A stretch of DNA of 64,000 bases from Rhynchonema sp. JSB1_4. Its lineage: Eukaryota > Nematoda > Chromadorea > Monhysterida > Xyalidae. Below are positions 1-55,649 of this stretch, one piece after another. A program made the position numbers and the translations under genes. Position 1 is the first letter of the stretch. Every line of letters starts with the position of its first letter. The stretch covers positions 160,877 to 224,876 of the forward strand of contig JASAMV010002688.1 in the NCBI GenBank assembly GCA_030248065.1, given 5' to 3'. The notes beneath the pieces are model-generated. The model did no database searches and was not told where the DNA came from. It saw nothing but the letters and a program-made list of their open reading frames with translations.

Positions 1-289
1 GTTATGTGAGGAAACGAACAGCGAGTAAACAAAAAGCGGCCCGTTTCTAACAAAGGCGGCGTCTTGGAACCTGGTTTCAGGCCTGCATTTCCAGGACCAA
101 GAGACCAAACGCCTCATTAGGTGCCGTGATTTTTGTTTTGAAAGAAAACAGCAACTGTGATACCCCACGACCCAACTACCTAGGTACTCCAGTGCTACAG
201 ACATAGGCTCGGTTAGGCTGAAACCCAAACCTAAGACCAAGCCTAATCCTAAACGTCGACCGCTGATGAGCTTTTGTATACCAGCCCAG

Positions 290-642
290 GTCGCTACCGT
301 CAACTGTGGGAGCAGTACTACCGCGACACGAACGGCGTGGTGTTCGTTGTGGACGCGACCGATCGTTTGCGAATGGCCGTGGCCAAGGACGAATTGTGGC
401 AACTGTTGGAGCATCGCGACATGGCCACCAGACACGTGCCGCTGCTGTTCTTCTCGAACAAAATGGATGAACGCGGCGCGCTGTCGGCGGTGGAAGTGTC
501 GCAGGCACTCGGACTGGAGAAAGTGCGCGGCAAAGCCTGGCACATTTGTGCGTGCTGCGCCCGGACCGGCGATGGACTGGTGGATGGTATTGAATGGCTG
601 AGTCAGCATGTCAAGGATGTACTCGAACAGAAGACGTCGTGA
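290..642 (+). CDS. ARL6: ARL6/BBS3-like small GTPase, last coding exon (partial)
   Basis: This is the C-terminal exon of an ADP-ribosylation-factor-like GTPase. It opens after an acceptor ending CCCAG at 289; the first codon is a Gly split by the intron. The exon begins with GRYRQLWEQYY, just after switch II. It then shows FVVDATDRLRM, the base-recognition NKMD motif, and a WHICA stretch matching the ARL6 form of the SAK motif. It ends at TGA 640-642. ARL6 is a membrane-recruited GTPase that loads the BBSome at cilia; the family member is chosen on RLRMVVAK-, FANKMD- and WHICA-like stretches typical of ARL6. The P-loop and switch I lie upstream of the window start. A poly(A) signal follows at 776-781. 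Confidence 0.85.
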
Positions 643-775
643 TTCATTGACTGATTTACATAAACAATAGTGTCGGAATACACGCTGAAACATCCGGAAA
701 TGTTTCGATTCAAATTCAGACCCGGAAACGTTTCGATCAACTTGTAACGCACGTTGTTTTATTTGTTGTAAGTGG

Positions 776-781
776 AATAAA
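776..781 (+). terminator. Poly(A) signal AATAAA of the ARL6-like gene
   Basis: Canonical AATAAA about 135 nt after the stop codon, in AT-rich sequence. It faces the poly(A) signal of the synaptotagmin gene on the other strand, so the two genes end tail to tail. Confidence 0.6.
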
Positions 782-1447
782 CATATTATACATTTTATAA
801 TACGTAGTATCTCTGATCATGAACAGCGGCACACAAGTCATACTATACAAACAAAAAAAACATTGACATAATCTTACAAAACCTTGAATTTAAATAACAT
901 ATAGCTGACCCCATAAAAATGGAATTATAGTTGGTCGACGACCTGTTGCGTTCAAACCGTCGTCAAGCGCCCAAATTTTGCGTTGGTTTTGGGCGTCAGG
1001 TTGCGTGGTCGTAGCTGGTCGCAACGAATAGAAAGAGAAAATGAAAAAATAGAATGGCTATGGCCCCGAGGCCTAGTCAGGCCTGCGGCATGAATTCTGG
1101 CAGTTGAGAACGGCTTGTTCTGGTCAGAAAAATTGTAAAAACTAGAAACTCCGTTACGACTGAAATACCGGCACGGTTTGACAGCCGATGACCACTTGCA
1201 AAGTTGAAATTTTTCAACTCGTGGTCGCGACCACTTTTGGTGGTCGCAGCAGGTCGCAGCCCGAGGTCGTCGACACCCAGTTATAGTTGGTCGCGCTCAA
1301 CTATAACAGGGTGTTAGCGATCAGAATGGTCGGCGGGTCGCTGCACCCAAGAATTGTGGTCGTGACCCAACTATAACCCCACCTTAACATTTAAAAATTG
1401 AAACAATACCAAAACCATAAGTTACAATATGTAGGATTCAAACAAAT

Positions 1448-1453
1448 TTTATT
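1448..1453 (-). terminator. Poly(A) signal AATAAA of the synaptotagmin gene
   Basis: TTTATT on the plus strand reads AATAAA on the minus strand, about 25 nt beyond the synaptotagmin stop codon at 1478-1480. This implies a very short 3' UTR. Confidence 0.55.
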
Positions 1454-1477
1454 GCAAAAAACAGGGTCGTCTTCTTT

Positions 1478-4449
1478 TCATCCGAACCCAAACCATCCTC
1501 CGCCCTCCAGCAACCCGTGCTTGTCTTCGATGAGGGTGTGCCAATTAACAATTGGCCTTTTGCTGGTCAACATCTCCATGTAATGTTTCGCTGCCTCGGT
1601 CGTTACGATCTGTCAAGGGGTGGTGGGCATTTTAAAGACAAAACTGTTGGAGCACCAGCAGGTATAACCAGGGATGAGGATAGTGTACATTTCGTTCAGA
1701 AAATAATTGTGAAACATTAGATGTCGTAATTGCACCACGAACGGGCTATTAATTATTAATTAATCGCAGTTTCTGGCAATAAGATGCCACAGCAAGTTTT
1801 GCACCGGTGAATACTATGGTGCGACCAAGTCGGCCAGACTTCAAACAATCATCAACAAATGGACAGACCTGAGCGACAGCACTGTACGGGCCACCAAGCA
1901 CACACAGACCAATAAAGTCATTCGAGCCCAATTTGTCGTAGTCCCACACGCTCACCACAACGTGCACCTTCTGAAAATGCAGAAATCGAAATGAAGAGAA
2001 AATATCGATTATTTGCAAAGATGCCGTTCCTGAATTCAATTCAGCGACTAACGTCCGACAGCATTTTTGGCACCTTGAACTGGAAGCTCTCGTTGTAGTA
2101 CGGGTTCATTGTGTTCGTCTTCACTGTGGTCTTCTTTTTCATCAGTCGCTTTTTACCGTTGTACAGGTAGATTTTGACGTACGGATCTGACGACACGTTA
2201 CCATATTTGAGCGAATTTCCACAATCACTTTTCGAACAGTATTTATCATCAATAACGTTTTGATTTATGTGATTTCTCTGCCAATGTATATTTCAGATAA
2301 ATGTACATGCTCTTGTGCTATTCACCTTGTTATCGTGCATATTGCCGGTCCATCTGCTACCATTTGCTATCATGCAAACAAAAACCTTAAAATCGACATT
2401 CGGCCATCAACTTTGGGAAGCAGCGATAACAGTGCTACATTCGCACGACCATGATAAATGCACATAGAGCCCTACCGAAGTTTTCAGTTCACCCCGCCCA
2501 GCGCTCCGTGCGAAGGGATGTGGAAAACTGCAGCAAGCCGCGATACCAAATGGCCCATCACACAATCAACCTGTGGATCCAACCACATCCATTCGTTTGA
2601 GATTTCGTGCCTCCAACACAGTGACGGTCATTGTGCCCGAGCTCTCCCTGTATCGCATCGAAAAGCACAGGTCGCCCAACCGATCCTCTTGCTCCTCCTC
2701 CGGCGGATGTACGTTCCTCCACTCATCAACCACTTCGCCCAAGTCCACCGATGACAAAGGGACTCGAAGTTGGCCGATTCGATCGTCCTACATGTACGAG
2801 TGCCAGACAAAAACAATCGTAAAGTGATTCAGGCTGTTTGGGGCCTGCGCCTGTAAGGTGCCTGATAGAGGTCAGTGATGCATCTTTTGTGTGGAGCCTG
2901 GCTAGCGAGCCTCCAGGCGCTGCAGGCGCAGGCCTGAAACAGCCTAAAATTGCAGCTATGTACTGTATGTGTATATAAAACGTAGAGCATATACAAAACA
3001 AAACTTGATAATGTGGGGCAATGATCGAGACAACAAATACAAACCTTTGATAACCGATCGAAATCATAGATGACGAACATGGCGTTCTTCGCACCGGCTT
3101 CGTTGAATTGTAACTGCAACAGTTGGGCACTTGAATAGAGGGACAAATCTAGTTTGGCAGGCAGGTAGTCAGGTCTTGATGACGTTTCTCCGAGAGCTTG
3201 GCGCCATATATAGAGGGGTCAAAAAACATTTTCTTATTTTTTTTCGTCCAAAAATGGGCTTTTCGGAGGTTGTTTTTTTGTCATTTTTCTTAAAATTTAG
3301 AAAAATGTTCTTCACGAAATCACTATTGGGCCATGGGTACCGAAGATGCCCAAAATGATCCCGTGTTACATGAGACACAGTATGCATGTACCTAGTACGT
3401 ACATAGGTAGTATTTCTAGGGTGATATTTTCGAAACGGTGTAAAGGTCAGTTGGGTGTAAAGGTCGGTGGAAAGCTCGGTTGACAGCTCAGTGTGATAGA
3501 CCTCGGTGTAAACTTGAAACATTCCACGTTAATAACAGGCAATGTTTCACCTTTACACCGAGCTACGCCGACCGAGCTTTCGACCGAACTTTACACCGAC
3601 CTTTACGCCCAACTGACCTTTGCACCGTTTCGAAAATTCCATCCTATGTCACACCCCATCGGGGAGCTCGAAATCGGTCAGATACGACCGATTCAGCAAA
3701 CCTTGTTCAAAAAAACTTCTTTCCAACCCTGACCGCATTAGTTTGACACTTGTTTACGCAGCGTAGAATGTGAGTGTCCGCCCTTGTCAAAGCGCAACGT
3801 GAAACATCAGCCGGCAACTCACATCAAACTGGAACGTCTGATTGTAGATCGGATTCAGCGTCTTGGTGCGCACTTTGGTTTCGTATTTTTTCTTTTTATC
3901 CGGTTCGAGGTACACCTTGATGTAGGGGTCCGACGTACCGCCACGGTCTTTGGCCGTTAGGCCATTCGCTTCGACGACGGTCACAAGCAACTGAAACATT
4001 TGGTGGTCGTGTGTTCGCTAAAGTGCAAATTGCAGTTTGTGCGAGTATTCTTGGAACAATCAGTCACAGAACGACACTAACCTTGTTCTGATCAAACTTG
4101 TAGTCCAGTTTGAAGTGCAGCCTGCCGCAGTCCTCATGTTTCGGTTTCTTTTTCTCTTTGGGCTTATCCTGAAAATTCGCGACTTTCGTTATTTGAGCCG
4201 GATGGAAATCAATTAGGAACTTTTGCTTCTATTGTAGCAGTGCGGCTTCAAAACCTGAAACCTGCCACGCGCGGTAAATGCTTTTTTGTAAAACTTCCGA
4301 TCTTTGGAATGGACATGCGTCTGGTATACGGTAATGGCGCAGCAGAATATCGTGTATACCTGGTGGAAGGGCGAAACCACGGCGATGTTGGGATTGGGTC
4401 GGACCAGATTCGAGCCACATTGTTGTTCATGCAGTTCATAGGTGGAAAG
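1478..4449 (-). CDS. Syt1: Synaptotagmin, C2A-C2B and C-terminus (5' end unresolved)
   Basis: Calcium sensor of synaptic-vesicle exocytosis. Exons, minus strand in reading order: 4360-4449 (linker, less certain), 4082-4168, 3823-3990, 3045-3113, 2571-2787, 2053-2186, 1869-1970, 1478-1609; all phases fit. C2A has [12 protein letters not shown] and [11 protein letters not shown]2B has [12 protein letters not shown], a polybasic KKKTTVK strand and [10 protein letters not shown]. All five calcium-ligand aspartates are therefore present in each C2 domain, as in the Syt1/2 class. The last exon carries the conserved WHTL near the C-terminus and ends GWFGFG-stop. An open frame runs past the donor at 1868, which could mislead gene callers into a false C-terminus. 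The transmembrane and vesicle-lumen exons were not recognised upstream; 4360-4449 fits in phase 0 between good splice sites, but its sequence is not diagnostic. Confidence 0.88.
3419..3645. repeat. Foldback element, GGTGTAAAGGTC family, copy 1
   Basis: Inverted repeat of about 225 bp starting GGGTGATATTTTCGAAACGG and ending with a degraded reverse complement. Each arm holds internal short repeats GGTGTAAAGGTC and AAAGCTCGGT. It lies inside a synaptotagmin intron. A larger relative is at 55038-55649. Confidence 0.75.
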
Positions 4450-5439
4450 CTGAGAACAGAAAATATGCATAATCGATGATAGAGAAATGATCGATAATGA
4501 AGTAAAAAATAAAAAAGGTAATGTTAAACAAAATATAGGGTACATTGATATTGTGAACTTCACCACAGAATGAGCTGAGTGGCCAAAATCAGAAATACAG
4601 CATAGCACACTAGGTTACATACTGTATGTTCCACCACCAAACCTATATTTTTTCAGATTTTGAAACGCAAAACTGAACGAAAAACTCAATGACCGTCAAC
4701 AACATTATTTATGGCAAACGAACGCACATCGGATCCACTGCCCTTGATCTGTCCAACTTTGTGCTTTTCGACGGAAAGTTGTTCAAACTCGGTGCCTCTG
4801 GAGCCAGAGCCGAGTGACAGAAATTTTAATATTCGATTCGACAGCAGCGGACAACACCAGGCCATCTTTTGATATTAAAGCTTGTTTTATGTTATTTATT
4901 ATTATTATTTGTGGTTTTTACTAAAACGAGCGTGTTGTTTCGATCTTGTCGCCTATATCAGCCTAATACTTCCTGTCGGTCCAAAACACAAGCAGAGAAT
5001 GTTTGTAGAAAAGATTAAGTGCGCTGACGTAATGTACCATTTGCAAAGTTCGTTAAGCTACATGGACATTTTAGATAGTAATCAATGCAACGTGAACAAA
5101 CTGCCTGAAAGAAACTGTCAAGTCGAGCAGAAATAATTTGGTGTTACAAGTCGGTAAATGAGATGCAAATCTGAATGTGATTTTTAATCAGGTACTCCTT
5201 GTTAGGTATACACCAGTTGGACAAAGTGCTACATGGTACTGTGTAGATATAGTTCCTTGGACAGGTTAAAAAATCGAAGAATTCAGCTGAACGAACCGAG
5301 TAAGACTGTGACAGCACAGCGGGCGACAGATAATGGTGCTCTATGACTCAGCTGAGACTTGCCATGCCAACAGTGCTCGAAAGAGATCCTGATCCCGATC
5401 CCGTTCGAGCACTGCTTACCAACCGTGACATCCTGCGCG

Positions 5440-5594
5440 TATAGTCCAACCACGAGCTCATGAGACGACTTTTTTTAAAGCTTGCTTGCGTTTCTCTTTC
5501 TTTCATTTCCGAAATATGTGGAGCCGGAACATTATTGGATTCAATCCAGTCAACTTCAAACTAAGTCGTCTCATGAGTTCGTGGTTTGACTATA
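5440..5594. repeat. Inverted repeat, about 155 bp
   Basis: Arms of about 35 bp, TATAGTCCAACCACGAGCTC and its near-perfect complement, around an 80-bp AT-rich centre. The sharp ends suggest a MITE-like element. Confidence 0.7.
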
Positions 5595-6129
5595 CAGCAC
5601 TGTGCTGACATGCTGGTTGGATTCGGTCGGACAGGGGTGCATAATGGGTTGATATCGTGCGATTTCGTTGCTTCTCCATTTTGACCAGTTTAAAGGTTGT
5701 TCCCCCGTGAGCTGCGAGGAACTTTCACGCTGGTCGAAAATGTAGAAGCAACGAAATCGCAAGATGTGACCCAACCGATTTGCACCGCCGACCACCCTCG
5801 CTCAAACCGGCATGCCAGACAAGTGCCGCTGTAGGCTGTGCATTGACAACAAAGTATAAAAAATACGGGAAATTGAAAGAAGATGTGTTTTGAAGACACA
5901 ACCGTCGCGAACAAAATGCAGCGAAAACTGATATTGGGATTTTGTACGAAAATTTCATGAATTTGGATTGAATAAGAGGAAACGCAAAAGTGAACAGAAT
6001 CATTGAAAGCACACAACACCAAAGCAAATGCACAGGTATTATATAGCAACAAACAGGCACTGATCTCGGCTGGTGCACATCAGTTCCTTTGCGCAGCATT
6101 GCATGTAACAACCAGTAACAAACGCCAAG

Positions 6130-6598
6130 GTATAGGCTCACGCGCCACTGTATCGCGTGGTTACTTTGTATCACGTGCGACTTTGTATCCTGTATAATTA
6201 TTTTTTTTAATTGGGACCGCACGTGAATTAAAACAATTCACAAAACCAGACTAGGTAATGAACACCTTAAACAAGTGATTAGCAACATTATCAGTTACGT
6301 TTTGACATTGGGCTATAGTTTGGTTTAGGTTTCAGTTCAGGATTAAACTATGGGCTCCAGCCAGAAACACAGATCGAAACTTCAATCAGTCTTGCTATCT
6401 GGATAGAAAATTGATTAATGTATAAGAACTATTTTGACTTCTTTTCATTTCGTCATCAGGATCAGACTGATGCACATGCCTTATCACGGCACTGCCGTAC
6501 ATGCATACGGGATGCAATGACTGAACGTGATACAAAGTCGCACGGGGCACAAAGTACACGCGCGATACAATGACGCTAACCCAGGTGTACCTTCAGGG
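6130..6598. repeat. Imperfect terminal inverted repeat element
   Basis: About 65 bp at the left (containing ACTGTATCGCG and GCGACTTTGTATC) is repeated in inverted orientation at the right (GATACAAAGTCGCAC, CGCGATACAAT). About 330 bp of AT-rich, non-coding sequence separates them. Confidence 0.6.
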
Positions 6599-8988
6599 TG
6601 GCAACATTTTGTAAAAGCGGATCATGGCTTGCATGATAGTCCATATCCAGCATACATGAATCTTTTGAGAAAGCTGGCTGAATTGAATGAAGACCGATAC
6701 AAAAACCAAAGTCGTGTACAGTAGCTTTGGTTGTGTAGGCGGCTTGGAAGATCATGCTAGGTATTTGTATATGCAATGCAAACGCATGTCTGTACTTGGT
6801 TGTTGTTGACAAGAGATGCTGCTGAATTATCCGGAAATTGACATCTTGGTATTGAAACAAAGACATAATCGTGTACGACGTAAAATCCGGTCATGTACGT
6901 TTTCCGGATACTTTTACTGGACAATTTCTGCGTCGCAAAGAAATTCCGCCGATGCACGCACTCCTAAAACATTTCCGCCACTGACCAAAAGACTGTTTGT
7001 ACAGTTGTTAAACCAAAGCAACCTTAACGTTAGGACTGTTCAGTCGTTTTGCTGTGAGCTTATTGGGTAACACTGGGCAAACCTGTTCCGAAATTAATGT
7101 CTGGACCCGACATGATTTTTAAAAAAACTGCTCTTCGTGCTGTATTATATCCACCTAACATGTTGCGGTGGCCGCTGCAGCTTGTGTTACGCACAGCTAA
7201 ATTTAGGGCTTGGGTTGTGTGTTTTGGGTTGTTTTTCAATTCGTTCCAAAATGTGCGTCAGCTTGCATTACAAGACAGGTAATGTATACGTACATACGCA
7301 TGCATCGGTACTTACTAAGGACTGCGGCCTGAAGCCGATTTCGCATTGACCTTCATCGGATTTACAAAATCAGTGCAAAACCGTTGCTTTCAGTGCGCAA
7401 TATGGAAAATATCCATGCGTAGGTGTCACCATGTTTTCATACGTTGATTATTTCTGGCGCGGTTCTGACGCGCAATGCGTTACTAAATCACGGAGAGGAA
7501 AAGCCTGCAAGCAGCCTAATGGTGGATAACCATATAGGAAAACTACACCAACATGAGCTCGATTTCGCAGCTGGCAGACTAGTGAAACATTCTGACGTGG
7601 CTGCTGATTTGGGAAATGTTACACGTTGAAGAATACAAGGTGGTGCATGATGATTTTCTCTTTCTATTCGTTTTGAACACACGCCACCTTCGAAATCGGC
7701 CCCGTGTTGGTGTAGTTTGCCTTTACACCACGGCACACACATGTACAGTGCAATGGTCACACCATGTGCCGAACTGTGCAATTTTGCGCCTCGGCGGGAG
7801 AGCAAACGCCAGAAAAACAGCTGATTCCGCTTTTTGCATGATCTGCATTCCAGTTGGATGATAAAGGAACACAATGCCTGCGTGAGTCAAGCCGATAAAT
7901 GAATGAATGAAATGTTTCGTGTTTTTTATTCTGACCCAAACCGAACAATGAAAACCACGTCAACAAGGCTAACTGCACTCTGTAAAGTGTATGGCTGGCG
8001 ACGGTAGATATTCGTGTAAAACTGACACCCAAATTATTTCAGTAAAAAAGCCAATCAATCCCAACAAAACAAATCCCGAAGATTAACACAACACAAATGC
8101 TTGGATATTTATATGAAATGAACCACAAAGCGATCGTGTGGAAGCGAAAAAATAAATACTAATAGTTAAACCTATGAATTAATACACAACTCTCAAGTTA
8201 ACACAGTGTGAAATCGTGGTAAATAAATAACTGTTTAGGATAAAGGAAAACAGGTATCTGAACAAGAAGAATGTCAATCGAAACAACAATCATAACGAAA
8301 AACAGTGCAAAACACGGATTAACGCGACAACAAATTGACACAGTAACGTTGCACAACCGTAGAATATTGGTACATAATTAGAAAAATAATATTGAACATA
8401 AATAAAGTATTTTGAAATAAAATCCGAATGATACAGACAGCTGACAACGAAACTATATAGTTGCAAACTGTCCTGGGATAACAATCAACCAAAAATATGC
8501 ATGTAGCATTGTGAAAGGGAGTAAAGACTACTAAACAACAAAATACGAACAGGAAAAAGAATGGAAATAATAATGAGAATTTTTGTCATAGCTCAGGCAT
8601 TCAAAGCAAAGCATTGTAACCGTGTGTGTGCGAGTACACAAAATAATTGGACATAGAAGGTTAGACACATGACCCCGCTTGCCATTCACAAATCTTGAGA
8701 CAAACAAAAAAAATTTTAGACTGGAGAATAAAAAAAATGATTAAACAGCTGAATTCAGTTCCTTTAATTGCTACATGTCTTTGCATAACACGATAATCAA
8801 CCAACATAGTAGTGATATTAGCCTGAAATTAAATAAAAGAACACTTCTGCATAAAAATTAATCATATAAAATAATCACACCAAGATATCAACAGAAACAG
8901 CCACCTAGCAGAACACTAGCAACAAATAGGCCGTACCAGAATAAGTATGTGCGCCAAAAACAACAATTCATTGATAGGCGGTCACCAT

Positions 8989-52166
<43,178 letters not shown>

Positions 52167-53039
52167 GCCTTCGACCCAGCGCTGACTGAAGAAAGGTGAA
52201 AATCCGCAAGTCTATAGATGGAATTCACAAAACAGTTAAGTTAAGTTAAGTTCACCCTTCACCGTCGAAGTTCAAACTCAGATATTTCAACGTCACGCTG
52301 GCTGAACGAAGAAGAGCGACCAGTTATATTTGGAAATACACCCGACCGAGCACACGTCCACGAGAAATACAGCCGTTTTCCGTCGTGGCTGTGTGTTTTA
52401 TTTGATTCAGGCTGGTGTCTAAGCCTAAGCCTAAGCCTGAAATAGAAGCCCTTAAATATGGGACTATGCTTAAGCACACACAAAACGGGTGGATTTCCGT
52501 ATAATTAGTCAATCTTGAATGCAGGGTCAACTTTGACGCGTTGTTGCGCATGTGCAGGGTTGCACGACCTTCTCAACAAAATATTAGTTTAAGGATGTAA
52601 CACAAGTGTTTAAGACGAGCATTTCCGAGTTTTAGGAATTTAGGGGGCTCTATTCCGGCGGGGCGCCTCTAGTAACTCACTGACCCGAATCTGAAAAATT
52701 GTTCCCAGAAATACCCCAAAAAACACCCCAAGAAGGAGTTTGAAAGAATGTTTTTTTGCTTGTGATAGCATTTATTCGTGTCGTGTATATTCGTCAATAA
52801 GAGGCGTATTATGTGCTCTAAACGAACAACAAACGTGCATAAATGTACCTGTGCACAACTATCAAGCCTTTAATACACTACTGTATAGGGGATGTTACTT
52901 AGGGGGCTCTATTCCGGGGGGGCTCTATTAGGTAATTCACTATTCACTGACCCCTTTTTGGGGGGCTGTATTACGTACGGGGGGAGCTGGGGCTTTATTC
53001 CGGGGGGGGGCTGGATTTAGGTTTTTACGCTTACGGTAT

Positions 53040-54640
53040 GCTCCTCGCCTGTTGCAGTAGGTATCCCCCTCCGATGTTTGGCATGGTACAGTACAGTAGG
53101 AATCTCCCCGACTTTCACCCCCCGGCACAGTACCCAGTGTAGTGGCAGGCAGATGGTTGCAAGGTACCCTTGGGGGGGGATGGATCCAGATGGTTGCAAG
53201 GTACCCCATACCCAGCCTCCTGAAGGTTGCAAGGTACCCCTGGGGTCCGAAAAAAGGGTGTTTTTTGCATGCTTTTTTCTGCAAAATTGGCCGAAAAAAA
53301 TGGTACTTTTTTGCATTTTGGCCGAAAATTTGCCCAAAATAGCTATTATATGGAGGTTTGCGCGCGGAGCGCGCGAATTTTGGGGCTTTGAGGTCGAAAA
53401 ACACCCATTTTTTGCCTATAAAAACCATAAATTGATGGTTGCAAGGTACTCTCCGGGGTGGTTGCAAGGTACCTACCCTTCCCCCCCATCCCCCCCCAAG
53501 GGGTGGTTGCAAGGTACCTACTCCTTAGGGGGGGAATCCCCCCCCAGCCACTACACTGACAGTACCGTATTGTCGGAAATAGAACCCCCATTGGGGGGGG
53601 GATACCTACTGTACCATGCCAAACATCGGGGGATACCTACTGTACCAGGCGAGGGGGCGAAGTCGACCAGAGCGCCCCGGGCGACGCCGGCCCGGCCCGG
53701 CCCGAGCCCCCAAATCTCCGGCCCGGCCCGACCCGTACCCCCAAATCTCCGGCCCGGCCCGAATTTTTGGCTCAGATTTTAACCAATTTTTGTCATAATT
53801 TTTGCGATTTTTGAATCTATTTTTTTGGTTGAAAATTCATTGTTTTCCATGAAAAAGTCGCCAGAAAGACAATACCAATGGTGTGGCTGGGGGTCCCCCC
53901 TAGGTACAGTAGGTAGGTAAGGTAGATGACGCACCATCCTGGTACAGTAGGTAGGTCGCCGCCCCCCGGCTGGTACAGTAGGTTGCTATTTTTGGCTCAA
54001 AATCGTATAAAATCGATATTTTGCACTCCAAATAATCGAAAAATCGCGCGCTGCGCGCAAAATGAGGGTTTTAGAGTACATTTTAATCTAAATTTAGACA
54101 TAAAAAATTTTGTTCCCCCCTAGCTCGGCCGGCACAGTAGGTAGGTTGATTGCAGGCCTTTCTGGTGGTACAGTAGGTTGATTGCACGCCTGGGTAGCCA
54201 CACCACTGGACAATACTGATCACTTACTTGCTGAATCCGTCAGAAATTTTAGTATTTTTGACAAAAAAAACCCTACTTTTTCAGTAAAATAAGTCACTTC
54301 AGAAGCTTCGGGCCGGGGTGCCCCGCCCGACCCTCCAAATCTCCGGCCCGGCCCGGCCCGGCCCGAGCCAAAGGCCCCAATCGCGGCCCGGCCCGGCCCG
54401 GCCCGGCCCGGCCCGAGGTCGGGCCGGCCCGATTGCGACCGCTGGGGGATACCTACTGTACTGGGCGGGGCTACCCCCAAACCCCCCCCCCCCAACACTG
54501 CCTCCCGCTCCCTGGGGGAAGGGGGGAAGACCCAAAAGCAGGGAAAAGTCACTTTTTGAGGTTGAAAATTTGGCCTATTTTTGCCCCTTTTTGAAAAAAA
54601 TCCTTCATAAAAACGGTATTTTGGCGACTGAGTGACCAAA
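53040..54640. repeat. Patchwork of short interspersed motifs and GGCCC tracts
   Basis: GGTTGCAAGGTACC occurs at 53155, 53192 and 53225, with close variants near 53438, 53460 and 53503. GGTACAGTAGG or its complement occurs at about ten places between 53090 and 54470. CCGATGTTTGGCATGGTACA near 53070 is mirrored by TGTACCATGCCAAACATCGG near 53612. GGCCCGGCCC arrays lie at 53683-53765 and 54340-54430. Open frames here are compositional. Confidence 0.8.
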
Positions 54641-54892
54641 CAAAATGCCCAAAATTAGTGCAAAATCGGCGGTTTTTACCTCGCAAAATACCCAAAAGTC
54701 AACGATTTCACACGATTCCACACATAATAAAAATATGAAAATTTTTCACCCAAAAAACCTAACCCGCCCGGCCCGCCCTCCTGCTCGGAACTGTCGCAAA
54801 CAGGCAAAGCCAATCTTTCACAATACGTTTGCAAAGTTCAATTGTTACGCCGATTTTTCAGCCCCATAGGCTGCTCTTGGCATGGGGGCAAT

Positions 54893-55035
54893 ACCCAATA
54901 CCCAATATCACCCAATACCCAATACCCAATACCTGGTATTGGGTACCCAATACCCAATACCAGGTATTGGGTGTGGGCCTGGTATTGGGTATTGGGTATT
55001 GGATTGGGTCTTTTCCAGGTATTGGGTGCCACCCA
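54893..55035. repeat. CCCAATA / TATTGGG palindromic array
   Basis: Short tandem CCCAATA units followed by the inverted TATTGGG units, with CCAATACCTGGTATTGGG palindromes. A further TATTGGGT unit stands at about 55843, beyond the foldback, as if the foldback had inserted into this array. Confidence 0.85.
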
Positions 55036-55037
55036 AT

Positions 55038-55649
55038 GGGTGATATTTTCGAAACGGTGTAATAAAGGTCAGTTGGGTGTAAAGGTCGGTGGAAAGCTCG
55101 GTGTGAGAAAGTTCAGTGTAAGCTCGGCGTAAGCTTGAAACATTGCACGCTGAGCAAGCAGCAGACGCGCGTTTCTAAACGAAAGGTCAACTTTGGCAGT
55201 TTGCTGTGCAAGCGTAAATCGTTTGTTTGCAATCTGGTTTATTTATGCTGGTTGCACAAGCGTTTCTAAACGACATTTATGAATTTCGTAACCTTTTATG
55301 GACCCGTTGTGATTTCGTGCTGCGATCAGTTAGTGACGTCAAAATTTTTGGCACCGCCGTCAATGAATGTTCAATTTCTCAACAGCCTTGGGGCGAAATG
55401 TTAGGTAACTTACAAACATTCCTCTAAAACGTTTGTGCAACCAGCTTAAATGAACCGGATTGCAAACAAACGCTTTACGCATGCACAGCAAACCGTCAAA
55501 GTTGACCTTTCGTTTAGAAACGCGCGTCTGCTGCTTTCAGCGTGCAATGTTTGAAGCTTACGCCGAGCTTACACTGAACTTTCTCACACCGAGCTTTCCA
55601 CCGACCTTTACACCCGACTGACCTTTACACCGTTTCGAAAATATCACCC
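55038..55649. repeat. Foldback element, GGTGTAAAGGTC family, copy 2
   Basis: About 610 bp with arms of some 250 bp. The ends are GGGTGATATTTTCGAAACGG and its exact complement; the subterminal GGTGTAAAGGTC repeats match copy 1 at 3419-3645. The inner arms contain ACGCGCGTTTCTAAACGAAA and its complement. Non-coding. Confidence 0.88.

Larger units (their letters stand above)
643..1477. other. Intergenic spacer between convergent genes, with a possible foldback element
   Basis: No coding exon is recognisable. About 905-1385 is rich in the words TTATAGTTGGTCG and its complement CAACTATAAC near both ends and inside, with many GGTCGCGACC-like palindromes. This looks like a small non-autonomous inverted-repeat element, but its ends are imprecise and no target duplication is clear. 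Confidence 0.4.
4450..8988. other. Spacer between synaptotagmin and neurobeachin 3' end; no gene recognised
   Basis: AT-rich sequence. No open frame has a recognisable family or convincing exon borders. The 5' exons of the synaptotagmin gene should lie here or beyond, but none could be proven; 4727-4797 is a weak candidate. The stretch holds inverted repeats at 5440-5594 and 6130-6598. Its right end is the neurobeachin 3' UTR, with a possible ATTAAA signal on the minus strand at 8763-8768. Confidence 0.5.

Noticed and set aside
1749..1868. Synaptotagmin frame running on past exon 1869-1970 to a stop at 1749
   Set aside because: It loses the conserved C2B end. The CAG/GTCTGT donor at 1868 joins in phase to 1478-1609, which restores HYMEML...WHTL.
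4727..4797. Possible further 5' synaptotagmin linker exon
   Set aside because: Borders are plausible, but the phase does not fit the next candidate exon and the sequence is not diagnostic.
5725..6222. 165-codon minus-strand open frame with hydrophobic stretches, considered as synaptotagmin membrane anchor
   Set aside because: It lacks the cysteine cluster and Lys-rich stop-transfer of synaptotagmins, and no compatible splice sites were found.
52940..53512. 190-codon open frame over the GGTTGCAAGGTACC field
   Set aside because: It consists of repeat words translated in frame and has no independent support.
54645..55132. Open frames over the CCCAATA array
   Set aside because: Repetitive peptides derived from the short tandem units, open in several frames.
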